The notes under the pieces: generated by a model
What the model saw: the letters and a program-made list of their open reading frames with translations, nothing else
What the model was told of the DNA's origin: nothing
Database searches by the model: none
In this document: positions 1 to 9,100 of the stretch, piece by piece
Layout: every line of letters starts with the position of its first letter
Position numbering within the stretch: the first letter of the stretch is position 1
Program-made: the position numbers and the translations under genes
Origin: CAYUQT01 sp964596165
GTDB taxonomy: Bacteria; Planctomycetota; Phycisphaerae; UBA1845; JAFGLZ01
Reading direction: 5' to 3'
Length of the DNA: 29,126 bases
Assembly: GCA_964596165.1 (NCBI GenBank)
Contig: CAZQTW010000073.1
Span: 1 to 29,126, forward strand

Positions 1-1
1 C

Positions 2-763
2 GTGATCATACCCCACGGCGGCTCATGGTTTGCCGGAGACAAGAGCGAGTGTCTGGAGCTCGGCCACACGTTCGCGGGCTACTACAACTACACGACGATC
101 ACCGTGAACTACGAGCTATCGGCGGAACCTTGGAATGCCAAACATCCGGCGCTGGTCCGAGATGTGGCCCGAGCGTTTGCCTGGGTATACCGTTACATCG
201 CCAACGTGGGTGGGGATCCAAACAAGATCTACCTCTTCGGACCGTCCGCCGGCGGCTACTTGGTGTCGCTGTTGGCGACCGACCCCCAATACCTGGCGGC
301 CGAAGGCCTTTCGATTGACCGCATCAAGGGCGTCGTCTCGATGAGCGGTGTGTATGACCTGTACGACTTGATCGATACGCGGAACAACCCCCTCGGTCTG
401 GGAGCCTTGGATGTTGCGGTCTATACGGTGCTTGTGTGGAACACGTTTGCCACAGGTAACGAAGCAGCCCTCAGAACGGCTTCGCCCTCCAATCATGTCG
501 GTCCATTACAACCCCCCTTCCGCCTTGTCTACGCCTGGAAGGACATGGCGGGACTCGACCTGGAGGCCATCCGATTCCACGAGCAGATTCGTTCACTCAA
601 TGGACCTTATTCCGATCTTGTGGTGATACGGGAAACCGACGTGCCGCCCGAGGTGCTGGCCCTGAACATCGGCGGGCACTATGGAAGCCCCTACGCCATC
701 AACACCCGAGACTGGAACAGCCGCCCCGCACGGATCGTAGTCGACTTCATTGAAGGACATTGA
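2..763 (+). CDS. alpha/beta-hydrolase (esterase/lipase, BD-FAE-like), 5' truncated by window edge
   Basis: The reading frame is open at the left edge, so the true N-terminus lies outside the window; 253 residues are visible. Near the start is an oxyanion-hole motif HGGSWFAGDK (residues 5-14 of the fragment). The nucleophile elbow is GPSAGG with Ser82. A late His in NIGGHYGSPY (near residue 228) is the likely catalytic base; the Asp is probably in the segment YAWKDMAGLD. This order (HGG, GxSxG, Asp, His) is that of the alpha/beta-hydrolase fold-3 and BD-FAE families, which hydrolyse carboxyl esters or feruloyl and acetyl groups on plant polysaccharides. The substrate cannot be told from the sequence. 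Whether a signal peptide exists cannot be seen. It ends 102 bp from the convergent sigma-factor gene. Confidence 0.85.
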   Translation: MIIPHGGSWFAGDKSECLELGHTFAGYYNYTTITVNYELSAEPWNAKHPALVRDVARAFAWVYRYIANVGGDPNKIYLFGPSAGGYLVSLLATDPQYLAAEGLSIDRIKGVVSMSGVYDLYDLIDTRNNPLGLGALDVAVYTVLVWNTFATGNEAALRTASPSNHVGPLQPPFRLVYAWKDMAGLDLEAIRFHEQIRSLNGPYSDLVVIRETDVPPEVLALNIGGHYGSPYAINTRDWNSRPARIVVDFIEGH

Positions 764-797
764 GGCCGCGGACAAGACCCTCCGGCGAAAGCCGCGA

Positions 798-836
798 TAA
801 ACAAACGCGGCGAGATGAGTCACCCCATCCCGCCGC
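798..836 (-). terminator. Rho-independent terminator of the sigma-factor gene
   Basis: An imperfect inverted repeat spans 807-836: GCGGCG (807-812) pairs with CGCCGC (831-836) and GATG (814-817) with CATC (826-829). One a/c mismatch separates the two helices and the loop is 8 nt. Read on the minus strand it lies 30 bp past the sigma stop codon and is followed by a T-rich stretch (GTTTGTTTA, 806-798). There is no T-run on the plus side, so it mainly serves the minus-strand gene. A second small hairpin, CGGC-GAAA-GCCG at 783-794, lies just past the esterase stop without a T tract. Confidence 0.6.
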
Positions 837-865
837 TCGCTCGTACTGCCCTGCAACGCGGCAAT

Positions 866-1834
866 TCAGGCCGCGACGATGTTCTCTTCCAGGGCCGCCC
901 TCAATTTGTGTAGGGCCTTGTTCTGGATCTGCCGGACGCGCTCCTTCGTCACACCGATCATGGCGCCGACTTCCTCAAGGGTCTTCGGTGAAGGCGGCTC
1001 GTCACCGGTGGCGTTGAGCGCAAACCGGGAAGTAATGACCTTCCATTCGATGTCGCTCAGACCGGCTGAGTTCTGCCTCAGAATACTCCGCAGCTCCTCC
1101 ATGCACGCGCCATGTTCGTATTCCCGCTTGGTCTCCAAGAAATCGCTCTTCTCGAGCGTCGGATCGAACTCGGCCGGAAAACGTCCGCGATACCGCGTGG
1201 TCCGCATCGCCACTCGGCTGAAGCTCTTCAGAATCGCACGACAGGCATAGGTGCTGAACTTGAAACCCCGGGAACAGTCGAACTTGGCGACACTCCTCAG
1301 CAGGGCCATGTTGCCCTCGCTGATCAGTTCGTTGAAATCGATGCCGTTCAACTTCGTTCGCTTGGCCATCGCCAGAACAAGCGGCAGATTCGCTTGCACG
1401 ATCGCACTTCTGGCCACCAACGCCCGCCGCTGCCAGAATACCAGGTCCCGCGAACCCGAAAGGCTCAATCGCCGACGGTGATGCCGCTGAAGAATGAGAT
1501 ACGCGCGATAGCGAGCATAGTTGAACCGCCTGAAGGCCAGCCGTTCCTCCTCGGCCGTCATGGTCGAAAGCGCGGTCTGCACTTCGTAAGGTCCGCCAAA
1601 TAGATCCTCCACGCGCCGTACGCCCGATTCCTCTGAGCTCGGGAACAACACCTTTTCGACACCGGCTCGGCGAAACGAGGGGTGCGACACGTACTCCACC
1701 GGCTCACTCAAGGTCTTCAGAATGAGATCGCGATCCCGCTGGGAGAACTTCGCCATCGTATTCGCCGCCGGAGCCAACACCCTGGGCGCCGCCGGCCTGG
1801 CCGGGACTCGCTTGGCTGCGGTCATCGATGTCAT
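866..1834 (-). CDS. RNA polymerase sigma factor, sigma-70 family
   Basis: A 322-residue sigma factor directing RNA polymerase to promoters. The ATG at 1834 was chosen because GGGGAG (1842-1847) sits 7 nt upstream; the frame is open further upstream but no better start is seen. Region 2 covers about residues 143-207 (core-binding part ANLPLVLAMAKR; 2.3/2.4 part FKFSTYACRAILKSFSR at 191-207). Region 4 is near 255-315 with the helix-turn-helix LEEVGAMIGVTKERVRQIQ. No clear region 1.1 or full region 3 is visible. The first 140 residues hold a basic, Pro/Ala-rich tail (1-25) and a helical segment with no motif I recognise. The paired Trp of housekeeping sigma region 2.4 is replaced by Arg-Ala, so it is unlikely to be the primary sigma. 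Target genes unknown; no anti-sigma partner is adjacent. Confidence 0.9.
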   Translation of the reverse strand: MTSMTAAKRVPARPAAPRVLAPAANTMAKFSQRDRDLILKTLSEPVEYVSHPSFRRAGVEKVLFPSSEESGVRRVEDLFGGPYEVQTALSTMTAEEERLAFRRFNYARYRAYLILQRHHRRRLSLSGSRDLVFWQRRALVARSAIVQANLPLVLAMAKRTKLNGIDFNELISEGNMALLRSVAKFDCSRGFKFSTYACRAILKSFSRVAMRTTRYRGRFPAEFDPTLEKSDFLETKREYEHGACMEELRSILRQNSAGLSDIEWKVITSRFALNATGDEPPSPKTLEEVGAMIGVTKERVRQIQNKALHKLRAALEENIVAA

Positions 1835-1841
1835 CGCATTA

Positions 1842-1847
1842 CTCCCC
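1842..1847 (-). promoter_or_regulatory. ribosome binding site deciding the sigma-factor start
   Basis: GGGGAG on the minus strand, 7 nt before the ATG at 1834. It favours this start over the upstream in-frame codon at 1915. Confidence 0.6.
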
Positions 1848-2050
1848 TGGCCCGTCTCAGGATCAAGCAGTCCTACAGAAGTCACCCTTGCTCGCCCCTT
1901 CTTACAAAGCGACACGCCAAACGCTGTACCACACCAAGACGCTCAATAACAAAACAGATACTAATTAACTGCAACTGCCATTCCCGGGCACAGCGAGCTA
2001 CTGCTTTGGGGAGACACAATGCGGGGGAGCCATCTACCACTACCGTATGA

Positions 2051-2079
2051 AGTATACAACTTACCAAGCGCCGTGGCAA
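2051..2079 (-). promoter_or_regulatory. sigma-70-type promoter of the sigma-factor gene
   Basis: On the minus strand, TTGCCA (2079-2074; 5 of 6 to TTGACA) and TATACT (2056-2051; 5 of 6 to TATAAT) are separated by exactly 17 bp. Transcription would start near 2044 and leave a leader of about 210 nt before the ATG at 1834. The promoter lies in the 359-bp gap between the permease stop and the sigma start, implying the sigma gene can be transcribed apart from the EPS operon upstream. No other feature was recognised in this gap. Confidence 0.55.
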
Positions 2080-2193
2080 GGACCAGGCTCCTACAATCCC
2101 AGCACTTGAGCCGACCTCACAGCGGGGAGACAATTCGTAACGAACGTCCGAAAACTGGCTGCCGTTGGCATTGTGGGCCCAGACTACCCGAAG

Positions 2194-3486
2194 CTACTCA
2201 TGGCGAAGGGCCTCTATGGGGTCAAGTTTGGCTGCGGAAAGGGCTGGATACATACCAAAAAATACCCCTATTATCACGCTTAGCCCGAAACTTGCGAGCA
2301 TCGCCCCAGGTTGGAGGACCGTCGGCCACTCGAACACGGCCGGAATGATCCGGGCACCGCCCCAACCCACAAACACCCCCAGCAAACCTCCCCCCATGGC
2401 CAGTACCGTCGTCTCCACCAGGAACTGAACCGCAATGTGCCGTTGCTTGGCACCCAGGGCCCGTCGAATGCCGATCTCACGCGTCCTGTCCGTGACGGTG
2501 GCCAGCATGATGTTCATGATCCCGATTCCGCCCACAAGCAGGGACACGAAGGCAATGGTTCCCATGAGGAGTTGCCGATCGCGTTTCTCCTCCTGGGCCA
2601 GTCGGAGCTGCTCGAGAGGTACATGAACCTTGTAATCTTGACCGTCGGTGTGGCCGTGCTGCATCACCCGAATGATCATCTCGCTCGCTGCTTCCACGTT
2701 CTCGATCGTGTCGACCTCCGCATAGGCATCGCTGAAGGCGACTTCACGGGCATCGAAGCTCATCCGCCCCCTTCGAATGATGACGGAGCCATACCGGGCA
2801 TCGGCCGTGGAGAAGGGAATGTACACGTCAAGATTGGCGTCACGTCCCCCCAAGCCCTGAGCCGGAAAACCCGCCGTATCCACCGGCGTGAGCACTCCCA
2901 CGACCGTGTACGGATGGACTCCAAAGGCCGAATTCACCCTCAGGTCTTGCCCAATCGGATCGGTGGCCGGAAACAGGCGTTGGCGAACGCCGTCCCCAAT
3001 TACGCAAACGGCGGCCTTGGTCCGATGTTCATGGGATGTGATATATCGACCATCCGCAAGGCTCAGATGGACCAGATCGAAATAGCCCGCCTCTGCTCCA
3101 ACAACGGTCGCCGTGCTCCGGACAGCGCCATAGGAAACCTCAAACGCCACCTCTCGCAAGGCAACAACGCGACGAACATGCGGAACCGACTCGCGAATGA
3201 TCGTGAGGTCCGTCGGAGTAATGCCATATCGCCTCATGCCTTTTTGAGACTGACTGAGTTGGCTGCCCTTATCCGGCTCGACGGATTTGATGATTACGTT
3301 CCGCGTGCCGAGACGCTGGATGGTCTGAAGCATCTTTTCGCCGGCGGCTTCGGTAATCGACAACATGCACACAACGGCCGCCACGCCGAACATCATGCCC
3401 AGTGCGGTCAAAAGAGACCGCAGCCTGTGCAACCAGAGATTCTTCACGCCCAATCGAAATGTCTCAAGAGAAAAGCCCGAGAACAT
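2194..3486 (-). CDS. MacB/FtsX-like ABC transporter permease
   Basis: A 430-residue integral membrane protein with MacB permease architecture: an N-terminal helix around residues 23-45 (typical start LWLHRLRSLLTALGMMFGVA), a large periplasmic MacB_PCD domain (about 50-290), then three helices near 308-333, 357-383 and 396-422 forming the FtsX domain. The C-terminus PALSAAKLDPIEALRHE is typical of the family. Such proteins work as dimers with a separate or fused MacB-type ATPase to move lipoproteins, lipids or small molecules, or to do mechanical work across the envelope. No ATPase gene or nucleotide-binding domain lies in the window. It is the last gene of the EPS operon, 137 bp after the BY-kinase. 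No Shine-Dalgarno is obvious before the ATG at 3486, but the start matches family alignment. Confidence 0.9.
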   Translation of the reverse strand: MFSGFSLETFRLGVKNLWLHRLRSLLTALGMMFGVAAVVCMLSITEAAGEKMLQTIQRLGTRNVIIKSVEPDKGSQLSQSQKGMRRYGITPTDLTIIRESVPHVRRVVALREVAFEVSYGAVRSTATVVGAEAGYFDLVHLSLADGRYITSHEHRTKAAVCVIGDGVRQRLFPATDPIGQDLRVNSAFGVHPYTVVGVLTPVDTAGFPAQGLGGRDANLDVYIPFSTADARYGSVIIRRGRMSFDAREVAFSDAYAEVDTIENVEAASEMIIRVMQHGHTDGQDYKVHVPLEQLRLAQEEKRDRQLLMGTIAFVSLLVGGIGIMNIMLATVTDRTREIGIRRALGAKQRHIAVQFLVETTVLAMGGGLLGVFVGWGGARIIPAVFEWPTVLQPGAMLASFGLSVIIGVFFGMYPALSAAKLDPIEALRHE

Positions 3487-3623
3487 CGTGATACGAAGGC
3501 GAGGCCGGACTGCTCATGGGTTGATCCGTCGATTCCGCCCGGCAGTCACTCTGACCGACGATCGAGCCGCACGTTACCTCGGTATCGCGGGCGAATTCGA
3601 AACAAGGACCACATTCCCGCTCG

Positions 3624-6032
3624 TCAAGTGCCCGGCCACTTGAAATCATCATCCTGCGGTCGATCCTCAGATACCCTTTTATCCTCATCGTGATCGGCCG
3701 ACAAGACCGACGAGGCCGTTCCATGCTCGCTGATTTCCGGGGGTTTGAACTCGTCGCGAATGTCCCTGCTCGACTGCAGATCCTCGGGAGAACGAATGGG
3801 TGGGAGTGCGTCCAACGGGACGGCCTCGCCGGCGGGAGCCTCTTCGGGTTGGCGCTCCTGATAGTCGTAGAATTCGCGGTAATACTTGCGGAAGTAACCG
3901 CCGCGAGTGGACTCGACGGCATTAAGCACCGCCCCGACGACATGGGAGTTGACCATGCCGAGCTGGGCCTTTGCCCGCTGGACCAGCCCGCGGCCGGTTC
4001 GCGCCCGACAAACCAACAGAACGCCGTCAAGAAGAGCCGCCAGCACCAGGGTGTCGCTCGCCAACAAAACCGGAGGACCGTCCACAAGTACCTGATCGTA
4101 CTTCTCAACCGCCTCGGTCAGCACATTGCGAAGGTAGCTGCTCGCCAGCAACTCCGCGGGATTGGGAGGACATGGCCCGGCGGCCAGAACGTCGAGGTTC
4201 GGCAGATCCGTGTGAAACACATACCCATCCAACTTGCCCTGCCCAACCAGAAGGTTGCTCAATCCGCTGCCATTCGCCAAGCCAAACGCCTTGTGCAGAT
4301 GGGGTCTTCGGAAGTTGGCGTCGATCAGCAGAATCCTTCGCCCCCCCTGGGCCAGGGTCACCGCCAGGTTGATCGCCACACAGGTCTTCCCCTCGCTGGC
4401 CGAGGCGCTGGTGATCAAGAGCGACCGTTGTTGTTCCATCGGCGCGCTGAACAGAAGGTTGGCGCGAATCTGCCTGAATGACTCGGCCACCATGGAGTGG
4501 GGTGCGACACGCGATGCCGTCTCCACCTCGTCGACGGCGGCTTCCTCGTCGTCGAGAATGGGCACCGTGCCAAGAAGAGGTAGTGAGGCATGGCGAATGA
4601 TGTCCGACGGCGTTCGAATCGTGGTGTCCAGAAGGCTGAGCGCCATGGCCAAACCGACCGCAACAAACAACGACAGCCCCACACCGACCGGTATCCACAG
4701 TTTGGGCCGAGGACGGCTCGGCTCCAACGGTGTGGTGGCCGCCCGCCAAATGGAAATGCGGGCCGGCTCTTGGGTGCGAACGATCATCAGCAGGTTCTGA
4801 TGCATTTCGGCAAGCCGCTCGCGCTCCTTCTCCAACTTGTCTCGCCTGCGAAGCAGCTCATCGTATCGACGCAGCTTCTTATCCAAATCCAATTGAGCGT
4901 TGGTGGACTCGGCGACCGCCTCGCGCAGCTCGGCCACCGCCTGCAGCGCGCTGTAATACGCCACCCGATACGATTCCAACAGGGCTCCACGCTCCTCATT
5001 CAGGATCTGCTGCCGATCCCGCATGAGTTCCTCCTGCGCGACACTCAATCGCGTGTCGAGCTGGCGGATCTCCTGATGCTGCGGTCCGAATTTCAGCAGA
5101 CTTGCCTTGCGCATCTCCTCAAGATCCCGGAGGTACTGCACGGCACGCACGACTTTCTGATTCGACTCGACCCTCGCGAGCAACTCCGGAGACGTCTGAA
5201 GGCTCTCGGGGCTCACCTCCTGGTACGCACGCCAGCGAGCCCGCAGCAACTCCATCTCCGACTCCTTGCGAACGAGTTCGCCCTGCAATTCCTGCAGCCT
5301 CGCCGTGACGGTCGGAGCCCCACGGAGCATGGCGGGGATCGAACCCTCTCCCTCGAGCTCCCGGATGTCCGAATTCACCGCATTGAGTTCGTTATCTTTC
5401 AGGCGAATCTCATTCTCAAAGGTCTGCATGTCATTGCTAAACGCACGGCCCGATAGACTGTGGACCTTCTTCAAGTACAACTGGGTAATCTTGTTGACAA
5501 TCTTGGGAGAGTCTTTGGGATTGCGCGTCGGCATCGAGACCGCCAGAAGGCTCGATCCGCGAACGGGGTTACTAACAAGGTTCTCGTCCAAGTCTTCGAG
5601 GGCGTTGTCCACGTTGTCGGCGAATTGTTTGAACCAGTCCGTCTCCAAACGGACCTCGGGACTCACAAGCACTTCTCGTAGCAAATCCGGATCACGAATC
5701 ATCTGGGCTTGGTTGGCCAGGTTTCGCTCTATCGTGTCCCGATCGCTCCGGTCTCCCCAAGGATTGAACGGATCGCTTGGCGTCATCGCTTCAACAAGGA
5801 TGTGGGCGGTGGCCGTCCACAAGGGAAAGTATCGCATCGTGGCCATGGTAACGCCGACAGTGATCGCCGAACCGAAGATCCAAATCAGCAAGATCAGCAG
5901 GATACGCTGCTTGATGACGCGAAATATGTCCGCCGGCGTGATCCCCGCCGCCGCCATGGCCGGACGTCCGGTGGTACCCGGTTCGCGCAATAGCCCTATG
6001 GGCTGCCGAACAGTCGTTGTTAGCGTTGTCAT
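3624..6032 (-). CDS. Wzz-type chain-length regulator fused to BY-type tyrosine kinase
   Basis: An 802-residue polysaccharide co-polymerase/autokinase in the inner membrane. The ATG at 6032 was chosen for its GGAG 7 nt upstream; the frame opens earlier with a GTG at 6074. Order: TM helix about 43-66, periplasmic Wzz domain, long coiled coil (about 200-420), second TM near 443-467, then the cytoplasmic kinase. The P-loop is SASASEGKT (542-550), Walker A' is LLIDANFRRP (near 568-577), Walker B is VLVDGPP (near 648-654). The Tyr cluster YFRKYYREFYDY (713-724) is the expected autophosphorylation site. An acidic tail of about 75 residues follows it, which is unusual since the Tyr cluster normally ends the protein. 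It probably sets polymer length and cycles phosphorylation with the Wza-like exporter of this operon. 80 bp separate it from the TPR gene. Confidence 0.93.
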   Translation of the reverse strand: MTTLTTTVRQPIGLLREPGTTGRPAMAAAGITPADIFRVIKQRILLILLIWIFGSAITVGVTMATMRYFPLWTATAHILVEAMTPSDPFNPWGDRSDRDTIERNLANQAQMIRDPDLLREVLVSPEVRLETDWFKQFADNVDNALEDLDENLVSNPVRGSSLLAVSMPTRNPKDSPKIVNKITQLYLKKVHSLSGRAFSNDMQTFENEIRLKDNELNAVNSDIRELEGEGSIPAMLRGAPTVTARLQELQGELVRKESEMELLRARWRAYQEVSPESLQTSPELLARVESNQKVVRAVQYLRDLEEMRKASLLKFGPQHQEIRQLDTRLSVAQEELMRDRQQILNEERGALLESYRVAYYSALQAVAELREAVAESTNAQLDLDKKLRRYDELLRRRDKLEKERERLAEMHQNLLMIVRTQEPARISIWRAATTPLEPSRPRPKLWIPVGVGLSLFVAVGLAMALSLLDTTIRTPSDIIRHASLPLLGTVPILDDEEAAVDEVETASRVAPHSMVAESFRQIRANLLFSAPMEQQRSLLITSASASEGKTCVAINLAVTLAQGGRRILLIDANFRRPHLHKAFGLANGSGLSNLLVGQGKLDGYVFHTDLPNLDVLAAGPCPPNPAELLASSYLRNVLTEAVEKYDQVLVDGPPVLLASDTLVLAALLDGVLLVCRARTGRGLVQRAKAQLGMVNSHVVGAVLNAVESTRGGYFRKYYREFYDYQERQPEEAPAGEAVPLDALPPIRSPEDLQSSRDIRDEFKPPEISEHGTASSVLSADHDEDKRVSEDRPQDDDFKWPGT

Positions 6033-6112
6033 GGTCACACTCCATCGGTGCCCGGACACCTGTCCCCGTTTCACCTCGAGGTGCCGGCAGACTCCATTCC
6101 GTTGTCGGCCGG

Positions 6113-9100
6113 CTAGATGCCCAAGTCCTTCATCAACTTGGCCACCCGAGACTTCGCGGCCTCATCACCCGACTCGGTCGCGATCTTCGATGCCGCATCA
6201 ATCGCACCTTTCGCTTCCGACTTGCGGCCGTCCTTGGCGTAGACTTGCGCCATGTGCAAACGCGGATCGAGAAGCGTCGGTTCCCGATCGATTGCCTCAC
6301 CCAGGACGCCCAACGCATCCTGGCTTTTGCCGGCAAGGAAGAGACACCACCCCAGGGTATCCAGGACCCGGGCGTCGTTCGGCGACAACCTTTGCGCTTG
6401 CTGCGCATAGGGCAACGCATCCTTGGGACGTTTCAGATCGTCGGCCAGAATGAACGCCAGGTTGTTCAGCGCCGTCAGGTCGTTGTTGTTGTGTCGCAGT
6501 GCTTCCGTGTACGATGCGGCGGCTTCCTCTCGCTTCCCCAATTCGTAGAGGAAGGTCCCCTGACTAGCCAGACACAACGCCTTCCTCAACGGATCCGACG
6601 CGGCGGCGACAGCCTGACCCGCAAGCGTTGAAGCCTCCTCCTTCTGGTTGTCGTAGGCCAGCAACGTCGCCAACAAGAGCGGTCCCGCTTCCGTCTTGTC
6701 GGGATTCTTGGCAAGGTCCTTTCGGACGATGTCGATGGCTCGTTTCAGTCCAAACGCCTCGCCCATCTGCCTTGCCGCGCGGGAGTAGTCGTCGAGGCTT
6801 CTCGTGCTCGCCAGCACATTGCGAAACTCCTTCAACGCCTGGTCGGTCTTCCCCGTTTTCGCCAACGCGCTCGCGTAGTACATCTGAATTTCGCCGACGA
6901 CGCTCTCCTTGGGAATCTTCGTCGTCACAATGTCAATGACGTCCTTATCGAGCCCGCTCTTGCCGAGCGCTCGGAGCAGCAAGGCCATCGCCCGAGCGGA
7001 ACCGTCATCCGGAACGACGCGATAGCCCAACACCTCGCAAGCCTTCCGCAACGGCGCCACGGCATCCCCCGACTTCCCTTGAGCGTCCAACTGCCCGCCC
7101 AGAACAACGTACCAATACGATTCGTCGGGGAAGAGAGCGATCTGCCGTCGAATGAGCTCTTCCTGCTCGGCCCATCGCTTGTTTCGGCCGTAGAAACCCA
7201 CGAGTTCCATCGCGGCGTCGCTCGCCTTGGGATCCTTGGCCAAGACCGACGTCAGCTCCCGCACTGCTTCCGCGGGCTGGCCGGCCAACTCGTACGCCTG
7301 GGACAGAGCGATCCGAGCTCTCGTGTTCGAGACTCCCTCCCCCTCGGAACCCTTGGCAAGATTCAGGTCCCGAATCGCAAGTTGAACCAGATCCTTGCGG
7401 TTCGAGAAGGTCTCGCGCGCCTTCCTGAGGTACATCTGGCCGCGGAGAAGATATCCCGTCCTCAAGCGAGCGTCTCGCCGCGCGCTCTTGGCCTCGCGCC
7501 CGATCTGATCCAGGTATGCCGTGTGCTCTTCGATTGCTTCCGTCAGCTTTCCCTGCGCGGCGGACAATTCGCCACGGAAGAGGAAGCCCATCGGATCATC
7601 GGGAAATCGCTTGCAGTACTCCGCCACTTCGGTCGTCGTCTCGGGCGGAACCGGTCGGTTCGCCAGCAGGATGCGTATCAACCGTTGGCGCATCTGTGCC
7701 TCATAGCTCTTGTCCTTGATGTTCTCCAAGGCTTCCCGTAGCCAGGTAACGGCACCCTGCGCACGACCGGTGCTCAGACAGAAGGCTGCCGCATCCCAAT
7801 ACACCTGGGGCGATGCGCCGAGACTGACCGCCAGACGAAAGGCTTGATCGGCTGCTTGCTGTGCCTTGAAGATCTCCTCCACAGAAGCCCTCGCCGCTCT
7901 GAGATCGTTGAACTTAAGGGCAAAATGGCGAGCCACCAGGGCCTGGGCTCTCCCTTTCTCATCCCCTTCCGCCTGCTTAACGTAGTCCCTGAGGAGCCGC
8001 TCGCCTTTGTCGTACTGCTTGGCCTGACTGTAGTACCGAGAGGCATACCAGATCAGATTGATATTCTTCGGCTCGGCCTGAAGCGCGTCCTGTATGCACT
8101 TCTCCCCCTTGTCCTTCTCGCCGGTCCGTTCGTAAAGCAGCGCCAGCCGCATCAGATTGCCGACGTCCTGGGGCTTCTTCTTGCGGATCTCCTCGCGACG
8201 AGTAATGGCCTGCCGAGGATCCTTCTGCTCCTGCTCGTTCTCCACTTGGAGCCTGAGCCACTCATCCGTGGGGATGCCCTGTGCATCCTTCGGAGCCAGC
8301 CGAATCGCCTCTTTCAAATGCACATCCGTGTCCGCTACGTTCCCGTACAACATGCCCAGCCGGGCAAGCGCCTTGTGAGCCGATGCGTTCGTCGGATCGA
8401 GCCGAACCGCGACCGTGTACGCATCGCGAGCCTCTACAAAGTGCCCCAGCCCCTCCTCGGCCACGCCGAGCCACTGGTGCGCAACCGACGAGTTCTCATC
8501 AATACCAATTGACTCGCGGAGCTGCTTGGCCGCTTGACCGTACAGATCCTTCGCCTTGTCCGAGTGTCCTCGGGCCTTGGCAAGATCCTTGCTTTGGAGA
8601 CGCTCCGCCTCCTGCTGCTCGGCCAGTGCCTTCGCGCACAAGACCTGCCCTTTGTACAAGCGGCCACCGGTCCCATCCGCGTCTTTCTTCACCATTTGCT
8701 CCAGGCATTTTTCCGCCCGAGCCCAGTCTCGAAGCTGAAGGGCCAGTGCGAACTCTCTGTCCAGAAGCGCCACATCCTCGGGCTTCAACTTGCGGGCTGC
8801 CTCCAGATGTTCCATCGCCTTGGGCATGTTGTTCCGCTGATAGTAGAACACATATAGGGCCGTCTCTCGTTGGACCGGATCAGACAGCTTCTCGATGATC
8901 GCCACTTCCCGCGCGTCACGCTCCTTGGGGTCCAGCTTCTCGAAATCCTCATCGAGCCAGAGCTCCACCCTCTTAAGCGAGACGTCATCCGGCTTCTTGG
9001 CCAGAGCCGCCTGGACCAGCTTCACTGCCTCATCACGCTGCTTGATGGACATGAAGAACTGAATCGCCGGTTGCAGGAACTGGGGATTGGCCGGATCGTC

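Noticed and set aside
3624..3643. Inverted repeat TCAAGTG/CACTTGA at the BY-kinase stop codon
   Set aside because: The stem is 7 bp with no T tract on the minus strand, and the downstream permease appears to belong to the same operon.
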